Shown: one piece after another, positions 8,220 to 17,347 of the stretch
How positions within the stretch are numbered: position 1 is the first letter of the stretch
Layout: every line of letters starts with the position of its first letter
Source of the DNA: Rhizobium leguminosarum
Lineage (GTDB): Bacteria; Pseudomonadota; Alphaproteobacteria; Rhizobiales; Rhizobiaceae
NCBI RefSeq assembly: GCF_004123835.1
Contig: NZ_MZMU01000001.1
Location: 186,001-250,000, forward strand
Length of the DNA: 64,000 bases
Direction of reading: 5' to 3'
Position numbers and translations under genes: made by a program
Notes under the pieces: generated by a model
What the model saw: the letters and a program-made list of their open reading frames with translations, nothing else
Databases searched by the model: none
What the model was told of the DNA's origin: nothing

Positions 8220-9452
8220 ATGGCTATCCGCAAATATGCACTTCTGGGCGCTCTCGCGCTCGCAGGCGTCTCGCTCACCGGCCTTTCGGCCAAGGCCGAA
8301 GATGTCACGCTGACACTCTGGTCGCTGGACAGGGACATCCAGCCGGCGCCGAATCTCGTCAAGGAGTTCAATGCCCAGAACAACGGCATCAAGATCGAAT
8401 ATCGGCTGATTCAGTTTGACGACGTCGTCACCGAGGCCATGCGCGCCTATGCGACCGGCCAGGCGCCCGATATCATCGCCGTCGACAATCCGGAGCATGC
8501 GCTGTTCTCGTCGCGCGGCGCCTTCCTCGATCTCACCGACATGATCGCCAAGTCGACCGTCATCAAGCCGGAGAACTACTTTCCGGGGCCGCTGAAATCG
8601 GTCGAGTGGGACGGCAAGTATTTTGGCGTGCCGAAGGCGACCAACACGATCGCGCTCTACTACAACAAGGACATGTTCAAGGCGAAGGGCCTCGATCCGG
8701 CGAAGCCGCCGCAGACGTGGGACGAACTGGTCGAAGACGCACGCAAGCTGACCGATCCCGCCAAGAACGTCTACGGTCTCGCCTTCTCGGCCAAGGCCAA
8801 CGAGGAAGGCACCTTCCAGTTCCTTCCCTGGGCCCAGATGAGCGGCGGCAGCTATGAGAACATCAATGCCGAAGGCGCGGTGAAGGCGCTCGAGGTCTGG
8901 AAGACGATCATGGACGAGAAGCTCGCTTCTCCCGACACGCTGACGCGCGGCCAGTGGGATTCGACCGGCACCTTCAACTCAGGCAATGCGGCAATGGCGA
9001 TCTCGGGTCCCTGGGAGCTCGACCGTATGAGCCAAGAAGCGAAGTTCGACTGGGGCGTCACATTGCTTCCGGTTCCGAAGGAAGGGGCGGAGCGTTCGTC
9101 GGCCATGGGCGACTTCAACTGGGCGATCTTCTCCACCAGCAAACATCCGGCGGAAGCCTTTAAGGCGCTCGAATATTTCGCCTCGCAAGACGACAAGATG
9201 TTCAAGAATTTCGGCCAGCTTCCGGCGCGTTCCGACATCTCGATCCCCGAGACCGGCCAGCCGCTGAAGGATGCCGCCCTCAAGGTCTTCCTCGAACAGC
9301 TGAAATACGCCAAGCCGCGCGGCCCGCATCCGCAATGGCCGAAGATCTCCAAGGCGATCCAGGACGCCATCCAGGCAGCGCTGACCGGCCAGATGAGCCC
9401 GAAGGATGCGCTCGACCAGGCAGCCGACAAGATCAAGGCAGTACTAGGCTGA
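8220..9452 (+). CDS. Carbohydrate ABC transporter substrate-binding protein, family 1
   Basis: A 410-residue exported protein. The N terminus (positively charged, then a hydrophobic stretch ending 'GLSAKAED') is a Sec signal peptide cleaved near residue 27. The mature part fits solute-binding family 1 (maltose/multiple-sugar type): 'LTLWSLDRD' at the start, '[23 protein letters not shown]' in pieces, and '[10 protein letters not shown]' in the middle. It binds a sugar or sugar oligomer in the periplasm for the permeases at 9715 and 10614. AAGGAGGAGA precedes the ATG at good spacing. The sugar is unknown. Confidence 0.9.
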   Translation: MAIRKYALLGALALAGVSLTGLSAKAEDVTLTLWSLDRDIQPAPNLVKEFNAQNNGIKIEYRLIQFDDVVTEAMRAYATGQAPDIIAVDNPEHALFSSRGAFLDLTDMIAKSTVIKPENYFPGPLKSVEWDGKYFGVPKATNTIALYYNKDMFKAKGLDPAKPPQTWDELVEDARKLTDPAKNVYGLAFSAKANEEGTFQFLPWAQMSGGSYENINAEGAVKALEVWKTIMDEKLASPDTLTRGQWDSTGTFNSGNAAMAISGPWELDRMSQEAKFDWGVTLLPVPKEGAERSSAMGDFNWAIFSTSKHPAEAFKALEYFASQDDKMFKNFGQLPARSDISIPETGQPLKDAALKVFLEQLKYAKPRGPHPQWPKISKAIQDAIQAALTGQMSPKDALDQAADKIKAVLG

Positions 9453-9478
9453 TCATTGGCTGCGAGCGAGCCGCTTGC

Positions 9479-9635
9479 TTCCTCTTCTCCCCAGCGGGGA
9501 GAAGATGCCCAACGGGCAGATGAGGGGGGTGAGGAGCGCAAGCGACGAACGCCTTGAGCGACAAGCGAAGGGCAGCATATGCCGCCCCCTCATCCGACCC
9601 TTCGGGCCACCTTCTCCCCGCTGGGGAGAAGGGAT
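9479..9635. repeat. RIME-type rhizobial intergenic mosaic element
   Basis: Two long inverted arms flank a short centre. The left arm (about 9481-9534) contains CTTCTCCCCAGCGGGGAGAAG; the right arm (about 9582-9634) contains CCTCATCCGACCC and CTTCTCCCCGCTGGGGAGAAG. Each arm is itself a small palindrome. From memory this matches the RIME1-type elements scattered in Rhizobium and Sinorhizobium intergenic regions. It sits inside an operon between binding protein and permease, where the folded RNA may alter relative expression. Confidence 0.8.
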
Positions 9636-9714
9636 AACTCAACCATTTCCTCCCGGCAGGGGCCGTCTTCCGCATCATGCGCCAGGCGGCTCCGTTCGGA
9701 GCATCGGAGGATGC

Positions 9715-10617
9715 ATGAAAAGGATCCTGATGAGCGTCAGGGACGGTCGCGGTTTCGATATCGTGCTGGTCGCCTTCCCGCTCGGCTTTCTGTTCCTGAT
9801 GGCGGGGCTGCCGCTGATCTACAATGTCGTGATGAGCTTCCAGGAGGTCGACATGTTCAGCCTCGGCACCTTCTCGCGTCCCTTCGTCGGCTTCAAGAAT
9901 TATACCGACCTCTTCGCGCAGCCAGAAACGCTGCCGATCCTCTACAACACCGTCATCTTCGTCGTCGGCTCCATTGCCGGCCAGTTCCTGATCGGCTTCG
10001 GCCTGGCGCTGTTCTTCTGGGTCAACTTTCCCGGCGCCTCGTGGATGCGCGGCCTGTTCCTCGTCTCCTGGGTCATGCCCGGCCTCGTTGTCGGCGCCAT
10101 CTGGAACTGGATTCTCTCAGGCGATTTCGGTGTGCTGAACTTCATCCTGAAAGAAAGCGGCATCATCTCCGGCAACATCTTCTGGCGCTCGGACCCGCAT
10201 TATTCGCTCTATGCCGTCATCATCGCCAATATCTGGCTCGGCACCTCGTTCAACATGATCCTGCTCTCCGTCGGCCTCGCCGGCATTCCTGCCGATCTCT
10301 TTGAGGCGGCCGAACTCGACGGCGCCAATGTCTGGCAGCGCTTCTGGACGATCACGCTGCCAATGATGCGCTCGACCATCGGCGCGATCATTGCACTCGG
10401 CCTGATCTTCACCCTGCAGCAGTTCGATCTTTTCGCCGCGATCACGTCGGGCGGGCCGAACAATTCATCGAATGTCACGCAATACTGGGCCTGGGATCTC
10501 TCCTTCCGCCAATACGACTTCGCCAAGGGCGCGACGATCTCCGTCATCATGATCGTCTTCGTCATGTTCGCGTCGGTCGTCTATGTCCGGTCCACGCGCC
10601 ATGAGGTGCGCGGATGA
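9715..10617 (+). CDS. Carbohydrate ABC transporter permease, MalF/UgpA type
   Basis: A 300-residue inner-membrane protein with about six hydrophobic segments. The EAA loop appears as 'FEAAELDGANVWQRFWTITLP', the part that docks onto the ATPase. It forms half of the sugar channel with the 10614 product. The start at 9715 is chosen because GGAGG lies just before it and the protein then begins with a short basic stretch and the first membrane segment. Upstream in-frame sequence runs through the repeat element and is not coding. Confidence 0.9.
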   Translation: MKRILMSVRDGRGFDIVLVAFPLGFLFLMAGLPLIYNVVMSFQEVDMFSLGTFSRPFVGFKNYTDLFAQPETLPILYNTVIFVVGSIAGQFLIGFGLALFFWVNFPGASWMRGLFLVSWVMPGLVVGAIWNWILSGDFGVLNFILKESGIISGNIFWRSDPHYSLYAVIIANIWLGTSFNMILLSVGLAGIPADLFEAAELDGANVWQRFWTITLPMMRSTIGAIIALGLIFTLQQFDLFAAITSGGPNNSSNVTQYWAWDLSFRQYDFAKGATISVIMIVFVMFASVVYVRSTRHEVRG

Positions 10618-11441
10618 ATACGACGAACCGCGACCGCCTGATGCTCGCCATATCGATCGTCATGGCGGCGATCTATCTCTTCCCGCTCTACTGGATGTAC
10701 ATCACCGCGCTGAAAAGCGGCTCGGAGATGTTCGCGACGCCGCCGAGCTTCTGGCCGGCAGCGCCGCAATGGGGCACCTATGCCGCGGTCTGGGAAAGCC
10801 GCGATATGGGCCGCTACCTCTGGAATTCGCTGGTCATCGCTCTCGGCTCCGTGGCGCTCATCACCCTGCTCGGCGTCGGCTGCGCTTATGTGCTCGCCAG
10901 ATACCGCAATGTCTGGGTGGATATCGGCCTGTTCCTGATCCTGATGCTGCAGGTCCTGCCGGCATCGCTGATGATCACGCCGATCTTCGTCGGCTTCTCG
11001 CAGATCGGCCTGCTTTCCACTCCGCGCCTTGCCGTCATCATCGCGGTCGCGGCAAAGAGCATGCCCTTCTTCGTCATCCTGGTGCGCGCCACCTTCATGA
11101 GCGTTCCCCAGGAACTGGAGGAAGCGGCACTCGTCGACGGTAATTCACGCGTCGGCGCCTTCTTCAACATCGTGCTACCGCTCGCCCGCAACGGCATCCT
11201 CGTCAGCGCCATCCTGATCTTCATGCAGGCCTTCGGCGAATTCGTCTATTCGAAGTCGATGATCCAGGCGGCCGAGCTTCAGCCGGCAAGCGTCGGCCTC
11301 AACTCCTTCATGGGGCCGAACACCAACGAGTGGAACAACATCATGGCCTACGCCACGATGTATGTGACGCCGATCCTTGCCATCTTCGTTCTCTTGCAGC
11401 GCCGCATCGTATCCGGCCTCACCTCTGGAGCCCTCAAATGA
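10614..11441 (+). CDS. Carbohydrate ABC transporter permease, MalG/UgpE type
   Basis: This 275-residue membrane protein is the second permease half. It overlaps the previous gene by ATGA (10614-10617), showing translational coupling. The EAA loop is 'LEEAALVDGNSRVGAFFNIVLP', followed by two more membrane spans. It pairs with the 9715 product and the ATPase at 11438. Confidence 0.9.
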   Translation: MNTTNRDRLMLAISIVMAAIYLFPLYWMYITALKSGSEMFATPPSFWPAAPQWGTYAAVWESRDMGRYLWNSLVIALGSVALITLLGVGCAYVLARYRNVWVDIGLFLILMLQVLPASLMITPIFVGFSQIGLLSTPRLAVIIAVAAKSMPFFVILVRATFMSVPQELEEAALVDGNSRVGAFFNIVLPLARNGILVSAILIFMQAFGEFVYSKSMIQAAELQPASVGLNSFMGPNTNEWNNIMAYATMYVTPILAIFVLLQRRIVSGLTSGALK

Positions 11442-12508
11442 CCACGCAGATCGAGCTCAGCGGCGTCAACAAATATTACGGCGCTTTCCATGCCCTGAAA
11501 AATATCGACCTTTCGATCGCCAAGGGCACCTTCGTCGCGCTCGTCGGCCCATCGGGCTGCGGCAAGTCCACGCTGCTGCGCTCGCTTGCCGGCCTCGAAA
11601 GCATTTCGTCGGGCGATCTCAGGATTGCCGGCGAGCTGATGAATGGCGTGCCGCCGCGCAAGCGCGACGTCGCCATGGTGTTCCAGTCCTATGCGCTCTA
11701 TCCGCATATGACGGTCGAGGAGAACCTGACCTACAGCCTGCGCATCCGCGGCATCGCCAAGGCCGAGGCCAAGAAGGCCGCCGAGGACGTGGCGGCGACG
11801 ACAGGTCTTTCGCATCTCCTGAAACGCTATCCGCGCGAGCTCTCCGGCGGCCAGCGCCAGCGTGTCGCCATGAGCCGCGCCATCATCCGACATCCCAAGG
11901 CCTTCCTGTTCGACGAGCCGCTGTCCAATCTCGATGCTGCGCTCCGCGTCCACATGCGCAAGGAAATCCGGTCGCTGCACGACCGGTTGCACGCAACCTT
12001 CGTCTACGTCACGCACGACCAGGTCGAAGCGATGACGATGGCCGACCATGTGGTGGTGATGCGCGATGGCATCATCGAACAGCAGGGTGCGCCGCTGGAC
12101 CTCTACGACCGGCCGGCGAACCGGTTCGTCGCCGGTTTCATCGGTTCGCCGGCCATGAATTTCATTCCCGCGATCGCCGCCGAAGACGGGAAGAGCCTGG
12201 TGCTGGATTTCGGCGCGGTGAAGCAGACGCTTGCAATCACCCGCACCATCGAGCCCGGGCGTAAGCTCGTCGCGGGTATCCGGCCGGAGCATATCGGCGT
12301 CGTCGAGCCCGGGCATGGCAGCTTCGACGTGCCGATCGCCTTCGTCGAATCGACCGGCTCGTCAACCTTCATCGTCGCGGCGACAGAGCCGGAGCTGACG
12401 ATCGTCGAGACGCGGCGCGACAGGGTCAAAGCAGGAGACATGATCGGACTTTCGATCGATCCGGGCCAGATCCATCTCTTCGACGCGTCGACGGATCACC
12501 TGATTTAA
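11438..12508 (+). CDS. Carbohydrate ABC transporter ATP-binding protein, MalK/UgpC type
   Basis: A 356-residue ATPase that energises the importer. Walker A is GPSGCGKST at residues 37-45, the signature LSGGQ at 135-139 and Walker B FLFDEP at 156-161. A C-terminal TOBE/OB-type extension of about 120 residues, typical of the MalK group, follows. The ATG at 11438 overlaps the stop of the permease gene by four bases. The gene ends the operon and converges, with only two bases between stops, on the minus-strand gene at 12511. No terminator is visible at that junction. Confidence 0.9.
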   Translation: MTTQIELSGVNKYYGAFHALKNIDLSIAKGTFVALVGPSGCGKSTLLRSLAGLESISSGDLRIAGELMNGVPPRKRDVAMVFQSYALYPHMTVEENLTYSLRIRGIAKAEAKKAAEDVAATTGLSHLLKRYPRELSGGQRQRVAMSRAIIRHPKAFLFDEPLSNLDAALRVHMRKEIRSLHDRLHATFVYVTHDQVEAMTMADHVVVMRDGIIEQQGAPLDLYDRPANRFVAGFIGSPAMNFIPAIAAEDGKSLVLDFGAVKQTLAITRTIEPGRKLVAGIRPEHIGVVEPGHGSFDVPIAFVESTGSSTFIVAATEPELTIVETRRDRVKAGDMIGLSIDPGQIHLFDASTDHLI

Positions 12509-12510
12509 CG

Positions 12511-13011
12511 TCAGTCGAGCAGCCGGTCGGGTAGGGGTTTCAGCGGATAGACCTGCCAGAAGAAGGTGTTGGCGGCCGCCTGATCATAGGAGAAGTTACG
12601 CGCCTCCTTGATCTTGCCCTTCTCTATCCGGAAGGCGAGTATCCAGATCGTATCGACATTGGCTAGGCCGTCGCGTCCCGACCAGCCGCGATGCATGTCG
12701 ATCACCCAGTTCTCGTCGGCCATCAACGCGATCAGCTCGGCGCGGAAACCGGCCTTGCCCAGTTGCTGGAAGAAGGCCGCAACCTCTTCCTTGCCGCGCT
12801 TGACGCCGGCCAGCGGATGATGGCCGGGAATGTGCCATTCGATATCGTCGGCGAAGAAGGCGGTGACGCGGCTCATGTCGCCGGTGTCGTAGGCAGCGTA
12901 ATAATCGGCGATCACCCTGCGGTTTTCTTCCGGGCTTGCGGCCACGGCGGTTCCTCCGGAAAAGAGTGCGACTGAAACGAAGAGGGCTCGAACAAGCGAT
13001 GGTCTGCGCAT
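12511..13011 (-). CDS. Exported SnoaL/NTF2-like protein
   Basis: A 166-residue protein with a clear Sec signal peptide (hydrophobic core then 'GGTAVAAS', cleavage near residue 25). The mature part fits the SnoaL/NTF2-like alpha+beta barrel: 'VIADYYAAYDTGDMSRVTAFFADDIEWHIPG' in pieces is the usual first helix and strand. Members are isomerases, cyclases or ligand binders; no catalytic function is obvious here. AAGGAGATC precedes the ATG. It is downstream of a second SnoaL-like gene and an exported hydrolase, probably in one minus-strand unit under the AraC regulator at 14692. Confidence 0.7.
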   Translation of the reverse strand: MRRPSLVRALFVSVALFSGGTAVAASPEENRRVIADYYAAYDTGDMSRVTAFFADDIEWHIPGHHPLAGVKRGKEEVAAFFQQLGKAGFRAELIALMADENWVIDMHRGWSGRDGLANVDTIWILAFRIEKGKIKEARNFSYDQAAANTFFWQVYPLKPLPDRLLD

Positions 13012-13056
13012 GCGGATCTCCTTGACGCTGATATTGGAATGAAAGCGACAGCCGGA

Positions 13057-13581
13057 TCAGTCCGGCTGCCCGGCGCGTTCCGCGGCCCGGTTGACCAGAG
13101 CCCGGTTGCCGGTCTCATGAGCGGGCGTCACCACCAGCCGGGAGACTTTCCAGGCGCCGTCGATCTTGGTGAGGTCATATCGATAATGTCCCATCAGCAT
13201 CCAGCTCTCGGCGCCGATCCGATGGACGGCCTGGAAATCTGCCTCGGCTACCGCAGTCGGGCCAGCGCTTTCGACGATGGCGTGGTTGCTGACAAGATGC
13301 AGTGTGCGATCGAAGCCGGGCAGGAAGGCAGACCATTGCCGGATGACGGCTTCGGCCGGCTGGGTGGTCGGCTCGCCGCCCCAGAGGCCGGTATAATCAA
13401 GCGTCACCGTGTCGGCGAAGGCGCCGCGCACGCGGTCCCACTGGTGACGGTCGGCGCCAGCGGCGATGTCGGTAATAGCATCGATGATGGCCACCCGGTC
13501 GTCTGGACCGATCGGCGCGGCCCTGGCGGTGAACGAGGCCAGCAAGACGCCGGCGGCAACTGTGAGCACGAGGGTTTTCAT
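13057..13581 (-). CDS. Exported SnoaL-like protein
   Basis: A protein of about 174 residues starting with a signal peptide ('MKTLVLTVAAGVLLASFTAR', then 'AAP'). The rest fits the SnoaL_4 type: 'AIIDAITDIAAGADRHQWDRV', then 'FADTVTLDYTGLWGG', then 'LHLVSNHAIVE' and 'MGHYRYDLTKIDGAWKVSRL'. The ATG at 13581 is preferred because GGAAGGAA lies about seven bases upstream; 13587 is possible. Function is unknown. It shares a unit and fold class with the 12511 product, but the two are not close in sequence. Confidence 0.65.
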   Translation of the reverse strand: MKTLVLTVAAGVLLASFTARAAPIGPDDRVAIIDAITDIAAGADRHQWDRVRGAFADTVTLDYTGLWGGEPTTQPAEAVIRQWSAFLPGFDRTLHLVSNHAIVESAGPTAVAEADFQAVHRIGAESWMLMGHYRYDLTKIDGAWKVSRLVVTPAHETGNRALVNRAAERAGQPD

Positions 13582-13601
13582 CGTCATTTCCTTCCCAGGC
13601 A

Positions 13602-14564
13602 TCAGGAGCCTTTGTTGATCCGTTCGAAATGGGCGGCCGCGGCATCGGCCGCCCGGCTGACATCCTCGGGATTGTCGTAGAAGTCGAACTGGGTGACACC
13701 GTCGAGCCAGATCTCGGAGGCATCGCCATGTAGGCGCGCGAAAAAGGCATGCGCGCCTTGCGGGACGGCCGCTGCTTCCGAGTGGACGACCAGCGTCGGC
13801 TTGTCCAGCCGGTCACCGATGGCAACCGCGTCATAGGTCAGCCAAGGCTCCCAGGAGGCAAGATTGAACTTGTTGTCATATTGCGGGATGAGGCCTCGGC
13901 TGGACTCAGTGTAATAGGGGATCTGGTACATCAGCGCGGTGCTGTCGTCGGCGCTTGCGGCAACGATCACCCGAGGCTGGCCGCTGCGCTCGGCTTCCTC
14001 AGCCTCGCGGGATGTGGTGATCAGCCTGGAGACTCCGTCCGCGCCGCCATAGACCTGCTCGACGATCGCTTTGTCATGCAGCCACGGCGCCACCAGCGAT
14101 ATGCCGGTGAAATCGGGATTGCCCGAAGCCGCCGCCGCCATATAGCCGGCGGAGGCGCAGATGCCGAGGCCGGTGATCTTGCTGGCGTCGATTTCCGGCA
14201 GGGTCGTCATGTAGTCGGCCGCCGCCATGATATCGTCGGTCTTGGCCAGCGGATCTTCCTTGAAGCGGATATTGCCGCCGGACTGGCCCCAGCCGCGGAA
14301 ATCGAAGGCGAGGGCGACAAAGCCGCGCTCGGCCATCTCTTCTGCGTAAAGGCCGGACATCTGCTCCTTGATCGAGGTCCAGGCGCCAGTCACCAGAACG
14401 CCGGGGCGCTTTTCGCCCGGCTTGTAGTCGGCGGGAAGATAGAGCGTGCCGGCAAGCGTCACTCCCTCGTTCTGGAAGGAGACGGGACGCGCCTCGATGC
14501 CGGCCGCAATGGCCGTCGAATGCAGCAGGGCAACGCCAATCGCAGTAAGGGTCGATAGTCTCAT
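13602..14564 (-). CDS. Exported alpha/beta hydrolase, YcjY-like
   Basis: A 320-residue alpha/beta-hydrolase with a signal peptide (residues 1-21). The nucleophile is probably Ser138 in 'GICASAGY', where the usual first glycine of the GxSxG elbow is replaced, as in YcjY relatives. The oxyanion-side strand 'FDFRGWGQSGG' is near residues 88-97. Such enzymes cleave small esters, lactones or amides; the substrate is unknown. ATG at 14564 has GGCGAGGAGATC upstream; the longer upstream frame has no family similarity. It lies just downstream of the AraC gene in the same direction. Confidence 0.75.
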   Translation of the reverse strand: MRLSTLTAIGVALLHSTAIAAGIEARPVSFQNEGVTLAGTLYLPADYKPGEKRPGVLVTGAWTSIKEQMSGLYAEEMAERGFVALAFDFRGWGQSGGNIRFKEDPLAKTDDIMAAADYMTTLPEIDASKITGLGICASAGYMAAAASGNPDFTGISLVAPWLHDKAIVEQVYGGADGVSRLITTSREAEEAERSGQPRVIVAASADDSTALMYQIPYYTESSRGLIPQYDNKFNLASWEPWLTYDAVAIGDRLDKPTLVVHSEAAAVPQGAHAFFARLHGDASEIWLDGVTQFDFYDNPEDVSRAADAAAAHFERINKGS

Positions 14565-14691
14565 CGAAGATCTCCTCGCCGTCATCGCCGGTTTCATCAG
14601 ATACGGGGAGGAGTCTCGCAGCATCGGCGCGCAGGCGCCGGAGCAAATCTTGGCATTTATTATGTGTTTATTGTCATTCTCGGCCGGAGCG

Positions 14692-15477
14692 TTATCGCCG
14701 GCGAAACGCGGCGGGCGTGATCCCGGTGCTGCGCCTGAAATGCCGGCCGAAGCGGGAGACGTCGTCATAACCCACGCGGATGGCGACGGTGGCGACTGGG
14801 ACGCTCGTGGTCCTGAGCAGCACTTTGGCGTGTTCCATGCGTTCACGGATGACATATTGCAGCGGCGACGTGCCGAATGCGGCGGCGAAGGCGCGCACGA
14901 AATGGAACCGGCTCATCGCCGCCTCGGAAGCCATGTCGTTGAGGGAAAGATCCTCGGCGAGATTGTCATGAATATAGACAAGCGCCCGGCGCAGCCGTCT
15001 GTCTCCAATCCCGACAGATAACGGCGGGGCAGGCGAGAGCAGCTGGGCCAGATGGGCTGCAACCGCAAGGTTCATCGTATCGCGATAGAGGGATTGCGGC
15101 GCATCCCGAAGAGAGGCCGCGTGGCGGACGAATTGAACCAGCAGCGGATCGAGGCTGCCGACGACGGGATCGAAGTCGGCCTTGTCGAAGCCGACATCGT
15201 CGAGTAAGTCATCCGACAGATCCACTCTCAAAAACGAGAGCGCATCGTCATATTCGCAGGTGCCCGACGAACCGGCTGGCAGAATCCAGCCGTCGCCGGC
15301 CCGCAGCGGCACGATCCGCTTGCGATCGGAGCCGACGGCAATCCGGTGTTGGTCCTGATCAACCAGGAATAGGCCGATGGCCAGCCGGGAAATCGCAAAC
15401 GCACCACCGCCCGCCGGCAGATCCAGCCTGCCCGCCGTCAACCAGTCTCCGCTCGAAACTGCCCGTGATCCGCTCAT
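14692..15477 (-). CDS. AraC-family transcriptional regulator
   Basis: A 261-residue regulator with a C-terminal AraC/XylS double helix-turn-helix ('LSLNDMASEAAMSRFHFVRAF' in pieces, then 'PVATVAIRVGYDDVSRFGRHFRR' in pieces). The N-terminal about 150 residues are the effector or dimerisation domain. It precedes the hydrolase and two SnoaL-like genes on the same strand and is the obvious candidate to control them. Divergent from the phosphonate monoester hydrolase gene at 15769, with a 291-base gap. Confidence 0.85.
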   Translation of the reverse strand: MSGSRAVSSGDWLTAGRLDLPAGGGAFAISRLAIGLFLVDQDQHRIAVGSDRKRIVPLRAGDGWILPAGSSGTCEYDDALSFLRVDLSDDLLDDVGFDKADFDPVVGSLDPLLVQFVRHAASLRDAPQSLYRDTMNLAVAAHLAQLLSPAPPLSVGIGDRRLRRALVYIHDNLAEDLSLNDMASEAAMSRFHFVRAFAAAFGTSPLQYVIRERMEHAKVLLRTTSVPVATVAIRVGYDDVSRFGRHFRRSTGITPAAFRRR

Positions 15478-15768
15478 GGGACAAATCTAGTTTGTCACGC
15501 CGGGAATTCAATCACGTAGGTTTCGGGTGTCTTGGCGCCGGAACGCAATTCTTATGAGCCGGAAGACAAAGACAGCCGGACAGCAGAAGCCGGGGAGCCG
15601 TCTCACGCGCGATGAACGGCTTTTGTGTCGCAAATATTACAGTTCCGAGGCGTTTCTGGAATAAAAGCGAAGAAACCCACGATCCGTTCAATGTCATGGA
15701 ACTTTGAAAAAGTGGTCATCGCGCTGCAATAATCGCGGTTCAAACAGCCCCGCACAAGTGGGGGCTTC

Positions 15769-17313
15769 ATGCGAAAGAAAAACGTTCTCCTCATCGTCGT
15801 TGATCAATGGCGAGCCGATTTCGTTCCGCACGTTCTGCGTGCCGACGGGAAAAACGATTTCCTGAAGACGCCTAATCTCGACCGGCTCTGTCGTGAGGGC
15901 GTGACCTTCAGGAACCATGTGACGACCTGCGTTCCCTGCGGTCCGGCCCGTGCGAGCCTGCTCACCGGCCTCTATCTGATGAACCATCGCGCCGTGCAGA
16001 ACACGGTGCCGCTCGACCAGCGCCACCTCAACCTCGGCAAGGCGTTGCGCGGCGTCGGCTACGATCCGGCGCTGATCGGCTATACGACGACGGTGCCGGA
16101 TCCGCGCACCACGTCGCCGAACGATCCGCGCTTCAGGGTGCTTGGCGACTTGATGGACGGCTTCCATTCGGTCGGCGCCTTCGAGCCAAATATGGAGGGT
16201 TATTTCGGCTGGGTGGCACAGAACGGCTTCGAGCTGCCGGAGCATCGTCCTGATATCTGGCTGCCAGAGGGCGAAGACGCCGTTGCCGGCGCCACCGACC
16301 GTCCGTCACGCATCCCGAAGGAATTTTCGGACTCGACCTTCTTCACCGAGCGGGCGCTGACCTATCTCAAGGGCCGCGACGGCAAGCCCTTCTTCCTGCA
16401 TCTCGGTTATTACCGGCCGCATCCGCCCTTCGTCGCCTCTGCTCCCTATCATGCCATGTACCGGCCGGAAGACATGCCGGCGCCGATCCGCGCGGCCAAC
16501 CCGGACACCGAGGCTGCACAACATCCGTTGATGAAATTCTATGTTGACAGCATCCGCCGCGGCTCCTTCTTCCAGGGCGCCGAAGGGTCGGGTGCGACGC
16601 TCGACGAAGCGGAACTGCGCCAGATGCGCGCGACCTATTGCGGCCTGATTACTGAGGTCGACGATTGCCTTGGCCGGGTCTTTAACTATCTCGATGAGAC
16701 CGGACAGTGGGACGATACGCTGATCATCTTCACCAGCGACCACGGCGAGCAGCTCGGCGATCATCACCTCCTCGGCAAGATCGGCTACAACGATTCGAGC
16801 TTCCGCATCCCGCTCGTCATCAAGGACGCCGGCGATAATGCACGCGCCGGCGCGATCGAAAGCGGCTTCACCGAGAGCATCGACGTCATGCCGACCATAC
16901 TCGACTGGCTCGGCGGAAAGATCCCGCACGCCTGTGACGGCCTGTCGCTGCTGCCCTTCCTGAGCGAGGGCCGGCCGCAGGATTGGCGTACCGAATTGCA
17001 CTACGAATACGACTTCCGCGACGTCTATTATTCCGAGCCGCAGAGTTTCCTCGGCCTCGGCATGAATGATTGCAGCCTCTGCGTCATCCAGGACGAGCGA
17101 TACAAATACGTTCATTTCGCAGCACTGCCGCCGCTGTTCTTCGATCTGCACCACGATCCGAACGAATTCACCAATCTCGCCGACGATCCGGCCTATGCCG
17201 CGCTCGTGCGGGACTATGCGCAGAAGGCGCTCTCCTGGCGCCTGAAACATGCCGACAGAACCCTGACCCATTATCGCTCCGGCCCCGAAGGCCTGAGCGA
17301 ACGCAGCCATTGA
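15769..17313 (+). CDS. Phosphonate monoester hydrolase / arylsulfatase
   Basis: A 514-residue enzyme of the sulfatase/alkaline-phosphatase superfamily. The sequence matches, as I recall it, the characterised Rhizobium leguminosarum phosphonate monoester hydrolase closely over its whole length. The modification motif CGPAR contains Cys57, which is converted to formylglycine as nucleophile. Metal ligands include Asp12 ('VVDQW') and Asp-His in 'TSDHGEQLGDHHLLGK'. The family hydrolyses phosphonate monoesters, phosphodiesters and sulfate monoesters; activation needs a formylglycine-generating enzyme encoded elsewhere. No signal peptide, so cytoplasmic. It leads an operon with a peptide-type ABC importer, which may bring in its substrate. 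Confidence 0.9.
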   Translation: MRKKNVLLIVVDQWRADFVPHVLRADGKNDFLKTPNLDRLCREGVTFRNHVTTCVPCGPARASLLTGLYLMNHRAVQNTVPLDQRHLNLGKALRGVGYDPALIGYTTTVPDPRTTSPNDPRFRVLGDLMDGFHSVGAFEPNMEGYFGWVAQNGFELPEHRPDIWLPEGEDAVAGATDRPSRIPKEFSDSTFFTERALTYLKGRDGKPFFLHLGYYRPHPPFVASAPYHAMYRPEDMPAPIRAANPDTEAAQHPLMKFYVDSIRRGSFFQGAEGSGATLDEAELRQMRATYCGLITEVDDCLGRVFNYLDETGQWDDTLIIFTSDHGEQLGDHHLLGKIGYNDSSFRIPLVIKDAGDNARAGAIESGFTESIDVMPTILDWLGGKIPHACDGLSLLPFLSEGRPQDWRTELHYEYDFRDVYYSEPQSFLGLGMNDCSLCVIQDERYKYVHFAALPPLFFDLHHDPNEFTNLADDPAYAALVRDYAQKALSWRLKHADRTLTHYRSGPEGLSERSH

Positions 17314-17347
17314 TCCGAACCACCAGAGAACCCAAGGAGATATTCCC

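Noticed and set aside
9475..9714. In-frame N-terminal extension of the permease gene at 9715
   Set aside because: It runs through the RIME-type repeat; GGAGG before 9715 and the start of the first membrane span set the real start.
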